Origin: Paenibacillus pinisoli
Lineage (GTDB): Bacteria; Bacillota; Bacilli; Paenibacillales; Paenibacillaceae
Length of the DNA: 64,000 nt
Direction: 5' to 3'
Assembly: GCF_003605435.1 (NCBI RefSeq)
Contig: NZ_QXQB01000003.1
Span: 372,001 to 436,000 of the forward strand
Shown: positions 19,501-27,002 of the stretch, piece by piece
Numbering within the stretch: position 1 is the first letter of the stretch
How the letters are laid out: each line of letters opens with the position of its first letter
Made by a program: the position numbers and the translations under genes
The notes under the pieces: generated by a model
The model's input: only the letters and a program-made list of their open reading frames with translations
Database searches by the model: none
Told to the model about the DNA's origin: nothing

Positions 19501-20619
19501 TCACTTCACCCTCTGAATCGGTACCCACCGCCGTTCTTCCGCCGCCTGCATGACGGCCTCCATGACAGCCTGCGCATAATACCCGTCGGCAAAGGTCGGG
19601 TAATCGGCCGACGCTTCCGCCGTTCCTTCCTTTCGGTCCCGTATCCGGTCGATCCACTTCCATACCTCATTGCGATCCGTCAGCCGCCAAGGCCGGAAGC
19701 TCGATTCCGAGGACGGCTCGTCTTCATTCCAAGCCGGAAGGCCATCCTCGCGAAGGTCTACTACTGTCTTGCCGCCTTCGTGCAGCGTATAAGACAATGA
19801 AGAGCCCAAATGGCTCACAGCAAATTCAATGATACCGAGCGCGCCGTTCAAATGCATGCGAATGGTCTGCCCCTTCTCCCCTTGATGCTCCATCCAGCTT
19901 GTGCGGAAAGAATGCTGCGCGCCCCCCTCTGAACGGGCCAGGAAGATGACGGCATCCGCCGCCGCATCAGGGTTCTTATCCCGATGTGCGAACGTCGCAT
20001 CGGCGCTCACCTCGGACAAGCCGTCACCGGTAACGTATTGCGCCAGGTCGATCAGGTGCGAGCCCAGATCCGCCAGTACGCCGCCAATGCCGCCTTTGGC
20101 AATCGAGCCTCTCCAGCCCGGAGGGCCGGTGACGCCATAGTCTCCCGTATATTCAAAATGTCCGGATTGAAGCCGGCCGATCAAGCCTTCCGAAAGCATC
20201 GCCTTGATCCGGCGTACGCCAGGATGCTCCCTGTACGTAAAATTAACGCCATGGATGATGCCGCTTCTCTCTGCGGATAACATCATCTGCCCCGCTTCCT
20301 TAAGGTCGAGCGCAAGCGGCTTCTCGGACATGACATGAATGCCGCGATTCATGGCGGCCTCTGCGATCGTCACATGCACATCGTTGGGCGTAATGATGCA
20401 TACGCCGTCAAGCCCGCCTCGCTCCAACATCTCCTCGTAAGAGCCGAATACATGCGGAATGCCGTATTGATCCGCCATTCGTCTGGCGCTTCCGCCGCCT
20501 TCGCTGCATATCGCATAGAGCTCGGCATCCGGATGCATCTGAACGACCGGCAAATACCATAAATCCGCAAACCAGCTTGCTCCCACCAATCCTATTTTCA
20601 CTCGATTCTGCTCAGCCAA
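19501..20619 (-). CDS. Gfo/Idh/MocA family oxidoreductase
   Basis: 372 residues from a TTG at 20619, chosen because GGGAGGG lies seven bases upstream; a longer open frame would overlap the MFS gene. The N-terminal Rossmann fold is VKIGLVGASWFADLWYLPVV. The Glu-Lys-Pro motif is in IHVMSEKPLALDLKEA, and the substrate domain follows with GGVLADLGSHLIDLAQYV, where the His may be catalytic. These NAD-dependent enzymes oxidise or epimerise sugars, inositols and related compounds. It lies 61 bases after the T-box-controlled MFS gene and probably shares its transcript. Confidence 0.88.
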   Translation of the reverse strand: MAEQNRVKIGLVGASWFADLWYLPVVQMHPDAELYAICSEGGGSARRMADQYGIPHVFGSYEEMLERGGLDGVCIITPNDVHVTIAEAAMNRGIHVMSEKPLALDLKEAGQMMLSAERSGIIHGVNFTYREHPGVRRIKAMLSEGLIGRLQSGHFEYTGDYGVTGPPGWRGSIAKGGIGGVLADLGSHLIDLAQYVTGDGLSEVSADATFAHRDKNPDAAADAVIFLARSEGGAQHSFRTSWMEHQGEKGQTIRMHLNGALGIIEFAVSHLGSSLSYTLHEGGKTVVDLREDGLPAWNEDEPSSESSFRPWRLTDRNEVWKWIDRIRDRKEGTAEASADYPTFADGYYAQAVMEAVMQAAEERRWVPIQRVK

Positions 20620-20680
20620 CCGCAATCCCTCCCGAATTGATGTTGTCTTGCACACGCGCGGTGCGCCAGGCCGGCTGCAG

Positions 20681-21991
20681 CTAATCTGCCCTCTCCGGTC
20701 CCGGCCCACGCCTTGTCTCTATTGTAGTATAGGCTGCGTCATGTTGCACGGAAATGCCTGTTCCAGTTACTTTTTGTACAATAATGACTTTGCGCAAAAG
20801 CACCGTTCCTAACCCGGCGCTCAATAGAGCCATTACAATAACGCCTGCGATGACAGCCGCTTGCAGCGATCCCCACTCCGCCCATAACCCGAGTGCAATC
20901 GTCGTCAGCATAATCAAGACGGCCTCGACAAACCCGTTCACGCTGCCGAATCGTCCCATCATCTCTACCGGAATGTTGTTTTGATAGAACGTCGCAAAAC
21001 CCGCGTTGGCGAATGCGATAAAAAACGCCAGAATAAAAAATCCGGCTGCCGCAATCCCGAATGAGGAGGAGGTCGCATAGAGCAAGTATCCGCCGCTGAC
21101 GCCAAGCACGCCAAGTCCGATTAGGGCAACGGGCTGCGCTTTGCCTGCCACCGCCGTGTTTACCAGCGCGCCTGCGATGATGCCCGCTCCAGAGACGCTG
21201 ACAAGCAGCCCGTAGCTGCTCTCCGACAGTCCCAGCACTGTCAGCGCAAAAGCCACTTCGAGCGAATCGACCGCTGAAGCCATGACCATCATGATAGCGC
21301 CGAATAACAGACACACAGCCGTGACGTATACATGCGACCGATAGAATCGCAGCACCGTTCCCCAGTCCGCTTTGATCACCGACCACTCCAGCTTGACGCT
21401 GCTCCCTTCGCTGTAAGCATTCTTCTCCAGATTCGGCATGAATAGCGTAATCACCCCGGACAGGAGCATTGCCGCGGCGTTAATATAGATCGCCATCACC
21501 GGAGAGCCGGCAAGGAACAGCAGACCGGCAATCGCCGGACCGATCAAGAAGGCTCCGGAGCCGATCAGCGCATTCAGCGAGTTGAAGCGCGGCCTTTGCT
21601 CAGGCGGTATCAGCATCGTAATGTATGTGCTGGAAGCCGGACCGAATACGGAGCCCGCCATTTGGATAAAAAACACAAGGCCATAGATATACCAGACGGA
21701 AGAATAGAGCGGCAAAAGCACGATCAGCCCCGCCCTCAGCACATCCAGCAAGACCATCAAGCTGCGCTTGTTCGTCCGGTCGATCAGGCTGCCCGCCCAT
21801 AGATTGCTGGCCATTGTTGCTAACGGGCGGATGAGATATAGCAGGGATACCGCCAAGACGGACCCTGTCCTATCTAAGACAATCAGATTAAGCGCGATAA
21901 AATAGATCCATCCCCCGACATTGGATATGCCGATGCCGAACAAGAGGATGGACGGATACTTCCACTTTTCCAACCAGGCATCATTTTTCAT
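20681..21991 (-). CDS. MFS transporter under T-box control
   Basis: 436 residues with about 12 hydrophobic helices. Motif A of the major facilitator superfamily (NLWAGSLIDRTNKRSLMV, near residue 70) follows helix 2, and PPEQRPRFNSLNALIGSGAF is between helices 4 and 5. The type resembles the MFS_3/DHA3 drug and metabolite exporters. An AAGGAG site precedes the ATG. The T-box leader just upstream ends in a terminator 36 bases before this start. Expression should rise when one tRNA is uncharged, so the cargo may be an amino acid or a related compound. Confidence 0.88.
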   Translation of the reverse strand: MKNDAWLEKWKYPSILLFGIGISNVGGWIYFIALNLIVLDRTGSVLAVSLLYLIRPLATMASNLWAGSLIDRTNKRSLMVLLDVLRAGLIVLLPLYSSVWYIYGLVFFIQMAGSVFGPASSTYITMLIPPEQRPRFNSLNALIGSGAFLIGPAIAGLLFLAGSPVMAIYINAAAMLLSGVITLFMPNLEKNAYSEGSSVKLEWSVIKADWGTVLRFYRSHVYVTAVCLLFGAIMMVMASAVDSLEVAFALTVLGLSESSYGLLVSVSGAGIIAGALVNTAVAGKAQPVALIGLGVLGVSGGYLLYATSSSFGIAAAGFFILAFFIAFANAGFATFYQNNIPVEMMGRFGSVNGFVEAVLIMLTTIALGLWAEWGSLQAAVIAGVIVMALLSAGLGTVLLRKVIIVQKVTGTGISVQHDAAYTTIETRRGPGPERAD

Positions 21992-22026
21992 AGACGCGGC
22001 TCCTTCACCTCATGATGATCGACAAC

Positions 22027-22319
22027 AAAAAAATCTCGCCCCCAAGACCAATAGTCTTGGGGGCGAGATTGATCATCGCGGTGCCACCCATATTCGCCGG
22101 CTTGTCGCCAGGCCGGCCTCTTCAAGTACGGCATGCTGCGCGCATGCTTATACTCTAGCCCTGTAACGGGAGCACCCGTCACACCATCCCGGGGTTGCTC
22201 GCGCCCGTTCCAATGTGCCGCTCGGAGGCTTGGTTCAGCAGTATGTTCCATGACTCCTTTTCAGCGGGCGGAGCTCTCTGTACATGGACATGAAGGCTTA
22301 CTCTTCTCGTCATTGCATT
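22027..22319 (-). promoter_or_regulatory. T-box riboswitch leader
   Basis: Read on the minus strand. Stem I starts with GACGAGAAGAGTAAGCC (22311-22295) and has the AGAGAGC bulge (22277-22271 region). The T-box core GGGTGGCACCGCG is at 22089-22077. A terminator with perfect 17-bp arms (22032-22048 and 22054-22070) follows, with a T run at the 3' end. The variable base of the TGGN tail-pairing site is C, matching a tRNA with discriminator G. In the specifier region CATGGAACATACTG, the candidates consistent with G73 are AAC (Asn) and TGG (Trp). The exact specifier needs a structural alignment. Confidence 0.9.
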
Positions 22320-22325
22320 TGTGCT

Positions 22326-22355
22326 ACTCTACCAGACGCCCTTGCCGCTTGTAAA
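22326..22355 (-). promoter_or_regulatory. Promoter of the T-box transcript
   Basis: TTTACA (22355-22350), an 18-base spacer and TAGAGT (22331-22326) on the minus strand would start transcription close to 22319, just before Stem I. Confidence 0.45.
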
Positions 22356-22385
22356 CCCCTATCTCTTAGAAAAATGGAGAGACCG

Positions 22386-23600
22386 CTACCGGATGCGAAG
22401 CCGCGTAGACTGAATCATGCCCCTTGCCGCACGCGGCGCCAGCCTTGCCAGCGCCGGCAAGGCGCGGGACAGCAGGGCGGAGCTGAGCAGCGATTCCGCG
22501 AATCGTCCCCAACGCAGCGGTCTGCTGAATTCCCGCGCAATCGCCGCCTTGTATTCGCGTTCCCATTCGCTAAGAGAGAATTCGCCGCGCAAGTACCCGT
22601 CAGCATATGCTGAGCATAGCTCCGCGGAGCGAAGCGCCATCGACATGCCGTCCCCGCACAGCGGCGGGATGCGGCAGATGGCATCGCCGATCAGCGGGAT
22701 GCCGCTCCATGCCGCGGGACGCATGCTGATCCGGACGGGCGATACGGCGGCAGCGGAATCGGGCAGCGGGCTTAGCGCTGCCATCCGTTCACGGAGGGCT
22801 GGATGGCGGCGGGCAGCCTCCTCAAGCATGGCGGGCACGGAGCGATGATTCAATGGAATATCCCCGCGTTCAAGCAAAGCCGCGATATTCACCTTCCCAT
22901 CCTCCACCCCATTAATGCCTGCATAGCCTCCCCGGAAGAAATACAGCTCCACGGAATCCCCCCCGCTAGCCAGTGCAGCCGAGTCTGCGCTTAGATAATG
23001 CATCTTCACGCCGACCAGGCCAGGCGCTTGCGCCGAATGCCGTGCGGACTGGCCCCTTGAGTTCCTTGCAGGCCCCTCCATTCTCCGTTCGCTCGAACGC
23101 TCGCGACCATCCGGCAAGATTCCGGTGAGACCCGCTCCGCCCCATGCGGCAATAACTGCCCTGGCACGTAGCACCTCCGTCTCTCCTCCGCACCGCACGA
23201 TCAGTTCATAATGCCCGTCCAACCGTTCAACCGACAGGACCACAGCACCCTCCCGAATAGAGGCGCCGGCAGCGGACGCTTCCCGATGGAAGGCGCTGTC
23301 CAAGCTATATCGGCTAACTCCAAGCGCCGCGTCCGGGAGCGGAATCCGGATAACGCCCCCGTTCTCGAGGAACAGGCTGGTCTGGGTAATCCGACTTGGC
23401 GATAACGACTGCACAGGCTCCAGCAGCCCGAGCCGGGCAAGCGTCTCCAGGGATTCCGGCGACAGAAACTCGCCGCATACCTTATGTCTCGGGAATCGCT
23501 GGCGGTCCAGCAGAACGGCGCTCCAGCCTCGCGAGGCAAGCGCCTTGGCCGCTGCGCTGCCCGCGATTCCAGCCCCAAGCACCGCCGCATCATAGATCAT
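22386..23600 (-). CDS. FAD-dependent oxidoreductase (geranylgeranyl reductase/hydroxylase family)
   Basis: 404 residues. The dinucleotide-binding motif AAVLGAGIAGSAAAKALASR is at residues ~5-24, with KVCGEFLSPESLETL next and the second FAD motif GDAICRIPPLCGDGMSMAL near residue 290. This architecture is shared by geranylgeranyl reductases, flavin hydroxylases and halogenase-like enzymes. The start overlaps the methyltransferase stop by 11 bases. It is third in an overlapping type III PKS operon, where an analogous flavoprotein in Streptomyces (SrsC) hydroxylates an alkylresorcinol. The same job is proposed but not proven here. Confidence 0.82.
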   Translation of the reverse strand: MIYDAAVLGAGIAGSAAAKALASRGWSAVLLDRQRFPRHKVCGEFLSPESLETLARLGLLEPVQSLSPSRITQTSLFLENGGVIRIPLPDAALGVSRYSLDSAFHREASAAGASIREGAVVLSVERLDGHYELIVRCGGETEVLRARAVIAAWGGAGLTGILPDGRERSSERRMEGPARNSRGQSARHSAQAPGLVGVKMHYLSADSAALASGGDSVELYFFRGGYAGINGVEDGKVNIAALLERGDIPLNHRSVPAMLEEAARRHPALRERMAALSPLPDSAAAVSPVRISMRPAAWSGIPLIGDAICRIPPLCGDGMSMALRSAELCSAYADGYLRGEFSLSEWEREYKAAIAREFSRPLRWGRFAESLLSSALLSRALPALARLAPRAARGMIQSTRLRIR

Positions 23601-24327
23601 CCGCGCCGCCTTCCTTTCTGATCATGACCGAATAACGGAACAATGGCCGCCAGACATACTTGAACTCCGATGGGTCCAAATCCAGCGCCTCCCGCAATTT
23701 CCTCCAGTCCTCTCCCCGAAAGCCCTTCGCCACCGACAACGGTCCGTCGTGCCGGATATAGGGATTGCGCGAGATGATTCGAGTGGCCATCCATACAGCC
23801 GTCCAGGATATGGGATGCCGATGAATGTCATTAATGACAACGCCCATCCGCGACGTTTTCAGCATCTGTCTTGCAGCCTGCTTCAGCTCGTCTCCATTGA
23901 AGTGATGCAGGAATTGGGTTCCTGTGACGATATCTGCAGATTCAGCCTCCAGCTCGAACAGATCGCCTTGGCATACCTGGACACGCGATTCATTCCAGAA
24001 GTACAGGCTGGCCTCCTTCACCGCTTCTTTCGTCATATCGACAAGCGTGACATTAAGGCGGACGCCTTCCTCCAGCGCCCATCTCAGCAGCTTGTCGTTC
24101 ACATCGCCCGAGCCTGCGCCAACATCCAGTATCGACAATTCCTTGGGCGAGCCCGCCGCCTTCCATAAACGTTTGACCCCATACAGCGTAGGCGACGCCG
24201 CCCCGAACAGCCGGTTCAGCCGGCGCAGATGGACCAGCGCTTCCTGCAGCCGCGGACCGCCTTGAGATGCATCGTCCATATGCTCGGGCCTGTTCTCCCG
24301 TTCCTGAAGATTGTTAAGCATAGGCAT
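23590..24327 (-). CDS. Class I SAM-dependent methyltransferase
   Basis: 245 residues. SAM motif I is ILDVGAGSGDVNDKLLRWA (near residue 73), with VTLVDMTKEAVKEA as motif II and GDLFELEAESADIVTGTQFL as the following segment. It has no membrane helix. Both ends overlap neighbours: the start lies 14 bases inside the polyketide synthase gene and the end 11 bases inside the flavoprotein gene. The context suggests O- or C-methylation of a polyketide. A second possible ATG is two codons downstream. Confidence 0.85.
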   Translation of the reverse strand: MPMLNNLQERENRPEHMDDASQGGPRLQEALVHLRRLNRLFGAASPTLYGVKRLWKAAGSPKELSILDVGAGSGDVNDKLLRWALEEGVRLNVTLVDMTKEAVKEASLYFWNESRVQVCQGDLFELEAESADIVTGTQFLHHFNGDELKQAARQMLKTSRMGVVINDIHRHPISWTAVWMATRIISRNPYIRHDGPLSVAKGFRGEDWRKLREALDLDPSEFKYVWRPLFRYSVMIRKEGGADDL

Positions 24328-25495
24328 CGGCCTCTTCGGCGCCAGCTGTCGAACCTCCCGCTTGGCAAAGTTGCGGGTATGGCGAATAGGCGATACGTAT
24401 CATCTCCGCGGTGACGCCGGGTCCAAAGGCCAGCGCGATGCCTTCCTTGTAGCCTGCCTTCTCTTCGCCAAGCATGCGCTTCATCTCGCTCAGCACAAAC
24501 AGGATCGTAGCCGAGGACATATTGCCATAGTTCCGCAATATCGAGCGGCTGGCGGACGTCTGCCCGTCGCTTAATGCGAACGTCTCCTGCATAATGTCGA
24601 CGATGCCCCTGCCGCCGGGGTGAATGGCCCATAGCTCCGGCTCTGGCCCGCCTTCCAGCAGACGGTTAATCTCCGCCGGAACATGCTCGCCGATCAGCCT
24701 GGGAATGGAAGGCGACAGATAGAGATCGAACCCGTGGTTGCCAACCTCCCAGATCATCTCTCCCGCGCTGTCCGGCAGCAAAGCCGAACGCTCCTCGCCC
24801 AGCAGGAATACGCCGCGATGCCGCTCATCCGGCCTGCCAATGACACAAGCGGAAGCTCCATCCCCGAAGAAGGACGCGCCATAGAGCGCTTCCCTGTCGC
24901 TGGAGGGCTGAATATGCAGCGTGCACAACTCTACACATACGACCAGCGCCCGCGCATTCTGCTGTCCTGCAACAAGCCCCTTGGACAAGCAGACAGCCTT
25001 TAACCCCGCCGCGCAGCCGAGAAAAGTAAGCGGCACCCTTGCGACTGTCGGGCGAAGCCCCAGTTCGCCGATCAGCGCTGCATCCAATCCCGGCAGGAAT
25101 TGCCCTGTGCAGCTCACCGTAATCAAATGCGTAATGTCCTCCGGATGAATGCCGCTATCCGCCAGCGCTTTCTCCGCCGCCTCAGCAGCAAGCGGTACGG
25201 AGGCCCGCTTATATAGGGCCATGCGCCCGCTGGTCGACGGCACCGCCGCTTCGCTGTCTGCGCTGGGGAAGTACCTGCAGCTTGCAGCCGACTCAAGCAA
25301 ATTCGGCTCGCAGGTATAGCGGCTCTCCACGCCGCACTGCCGGAATATTCGCTTCGCCCACCGGCTGGAGTCGGAATGCCCCGCACTTGACAGCGCCTCC
25401 GTCAGCCTGCGGGAGGTATCCTCCTGATCCATCCGATAAGCCGGCACCGCCGTCCCTAGTCCCAATATTGCTGCGCCTGATCGTTCCATGCTCAT
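24314..25495 (-). CDS. Type III polyketide synthase (chalcone synthase-like)
   Basis: 393 residues, the normal size. The catalytic triad is visible: Cys161 in PLTFLGCAAGLKAV, His292 in LWAIHPGGRGIVD and Asn325 in RNYGNMSSATILF. The nucleophile strand and the C-terminal GFGPG-like loop (ALAFGPGVTAEM) are intact. Homodimeric cytosolic enzymes of this type extend an acyl-CoA with malonyl-CoA and cyclise it to pyrones or resorcinols, for example BpsA in Bacillus. The methyltransferase and flavoprotein downstream suggest a methylated, oxidised phenolic lipid or alkylquinone. Confidence 0.92.
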   Translation of the reverse strand: MSMERSGAAILGLGTAVPAYRMDQEDTSRRLTEALSSAGHSDSSRWAKRIFRQCGVESRYTCEPNLLESAASCRYFPSADSEAAVPSTSGRMALYKRASVPLAAEAAEKALADSGIHPEDITHLITVSCTGQFLPGLDAALIGELGLRPTVARVPLTFLGCAAGLKAVCLSKGLVAGQQNARALVVCVELCTLHIQPSSDREALYGASFFGDGASACVIGRPDERHRGVFLLGEERSALLPDSAGEMIWEVGNHGFDLYLSPSIPRLIGEHVPAEINRLLEGGPEPELWAIHPGGRGIVDIMQETFALSDGQTSASRSILRNYGNMSSATILFVLSEMKRMLGEEKAGYKEGIALAFGPGVTAEMIRIAYSPYPQLCQAGGSTAGAEEADAYA

Positions 25496-25526
25496 TATCG
25501 CATCCCTCTTTCCCTTTCATGATCAA

Positions 25527-25558
25527 GCTTGTCTCCTCGATCTGACCGTCAGACAAGC
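25527..25558 (-). promoter_or_regulatory. Nested palindromes upstream of the polyketide synthase
   Basis: TCTGAC-C-GTCAGA (25541-25553) is a perfect 13-bp palindrome lying inside a wider inverted repeat, GCTTGTCT (25527-25534) with AGACAAGC (25551-25558). It is 32-63 bases before the PKS start. It could be an operator for a TetR-like repressor or a leader hairpin. Confidence 0.45.
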
Positions 25559-25667
25559 TGCCTGTTATGGAAAGTGTATTCGGGCTTGTACCCGATTATG
25601 AAAGAAGATGTCCATCATCACCTTCAGCCGAGCCAATCGAGGGACATCAGCCCATCTCCGAACACGC

Positions 25668-25710
25668 CAAAAAGCCCCGTTCCTTGCCTCGGCAAGAAAA
25701 CGGGGCTTTA
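25668..25710 (-). terminator. Intrinsic terminator of the LacI gene
   Basis: The minus strand stem AAAGCCCCGTT..AACGGGGCTTTTT, with an inner CTTGCC/GGCAAG stem, lies 22 bases after the LacI-family stop and ends in a T run. Confidence 0.85.
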
Positions 25711-25731
25711 TGTGTGCGATTAATGATTCTA

Positions 25732-26766
25732 TCAGGAATGGTCGCCGGTAGAGTGGCGCAGCTTCAGCTCATGCGGCACCCAAATCTTGACGGGTATTGT
25801 ATAGCGGCGTTTCAAATAGTCGAGCAGCGTACCTGCAGCAATCATGCCCATCTCCATCTTCGGAACATGAATCGTTGTGAGCGGCGGAGAAGTGAACTGT
25901 GACAGCTCGATGTTGTCGACGCTGAAGAACGCGACATCTTCAGGAATGCGCAGCCGCTGCTCCGTCGCCGCCCGCATAGCGGGTATCGCCATCATATCGC
26001 TGGCGCAGAAGAACGCCGTCGGACGCTTCACTTGCCGGGAGAATGCCTCCTTCATCATCTCATAGCTTTGAGAGACATCCCAGTTAACGTTAATGATCCA
26101 CTCCGGATCAATCGCCAGACCTGCCTCGTCCATCGCATGCTGGAAGCCGCGGAACCGCTTCTCCCGCTGAATGTCGCCGTAGCGGCCGGGCCCGCCCACA
26201 AATCCGATCTCGCGATGCCCCTTGGCGATCAAATGCGCCACAGCCGCTTTGGCTGCCGCAACGCGATCATAAGCGATAACGGGCACTTCATGGTCGGAGA
26301 TGTCGATGCCGACGACGGCGCGGACATTTTTTTTGATCCATTGATACGCTTCGGGCTGAATGCCTTCCACGACAATCATGCCGTCGACGCCATGGTCCTT
26401 CACGAGCCGCTGCAGCTCGCTTAGATCATCGCCGGTCGCCATGCTGTGTATGAACTCCAGGCGGTAGCCCTGCGAGGACAGGCCGCGCTCGACCCCTTCC
26501 AAAATAATTGAGAAATAAGGGTGGTTATATTTATTTTGAGGAACGGCTACGACACAGCCCACATGAAATCCCGGAATGGCGGCGTCGCGCTTTCCTTTTG
26601 CGCTTTTCCCGATTTTATTCGTCTTATAGCCGAGCGTATGCGCGGCCTCCAATATTCTGTTGCGCGTATCTTCGTTGACCGAGCGGCTCACATCGTGATT
26701 GATGACCCGGGATACCGTGGACACCGAGACGCCAACCTGATCGGCAATATCCTTAAGCTTTACCAA
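25732..26766 (-). CDS. LacI/GalR family transcriptional regulator
   Basis: 344 residues from a TTG start behind GGAGG. The N-terminal helix-turn-helix (LKDIADQVGVSVSTVSRVIN) and hinge helix region are followed by a periplasmic-binding-protein-like effector domain (FFSVDNIELSQFTSPPLTTI near the end). Such proteins bind short palindromes and release them on binding a sugar. Its own promoter carries two GTTTGCGGCAA palindromes. The nearly identical TTTGCGCCAAA motif occurs at the adjoining sugar operon and both DUF4832 genes, so it is the best candidate for their repressor. Confidence 0.92.
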   Translation of the reverse strand: MVKLKDIADQVGVSVSTVSRVINHDVSRSVNEDTRNRILEAAHTLGYKTNKIGKSAKGKRDAAIPGFHVGCVVAVPQNKYNHPYFSIILEGVERGLSSQGYRLEFIHSMATGDDLSELQRLVKDHGVDGMIVVEGIQPEAYQWIKKNVRAVVGIDISDHEVPVIAYDRVAAAKAAVAHLIAKGHREIGFVGGPGRYGDIQREKRFRGFQHAMDEAGLAIDPEWIINVNWDVSQSYEMMKEAFSRQVKRPTAFFCASDMMAIPAMRAATEQRLRIPEDVAFFSVDNIELSQFTSPPLTTIHVPKMEMGMIAAGTLLDYLKRRYTIPVKIWVPHELKLRHSTGDHS

Positions 26767-26795
26767 ATTTTGAGTGCCTCCTTCCCTTCCACTTA

Positions 26796-26858
26796 GTTAT
26801 ATCATTTCTGCTCGTTTGCGGCAAATGTTTTTTCATTTCAAAAAAAGTTGCCGCAAAC
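26796..26858 (-). promoter_or_regulatory. LacI-gene promoter with two opposed TTTGCGGCAAA palindromes
   Basis: GTTTGCGGCAAAT at 26814-26826 and its inverted partner GTTGCCGCAAAC at 26847-26858 have centres 32 bases apart. A likely promoter is TTGCCG (26824-26819), 17 bases, TATAAC (26801-26796) on the minus strand, so the first palindrome covers the -35. This is the layout of an autoregulated LacI-type gene. Confidence 0.7.
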
Positions 26859-26930
26859 TACATCGGACTACGGCGTATACGTCAGCCGCGAGCGCGAGAA
26901 ATGTTCACTGGCAGCAGAAGGAGGGAATGC

Positions 26931-26982
26931 AAAAAAAACTCCCCCGAAGCGTCTGAACAGTACAGCGCGCTTCGGAGGAGTT
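26931..26982 (-). terminator. Intrinsic terminator of the second sugar ABC operon
   Basis: The minus strand has AACTCCTCCGAAGCG paired with CGCTTCGGGGGAGTT, followed by a run of T residues, 21 bases after the binding-protein stop. Confidence 0.88.
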
Positions 26983-27002
26983 CCACATCCTGTCAAATTG
27001 GC

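Noticed and set aside
22027..22319. Naming the T-box amino acid outright
   Set aside because: Several triplets in the specifier region are possible; only the discriminator base narrows the choice, so Asn or Trp is left open.
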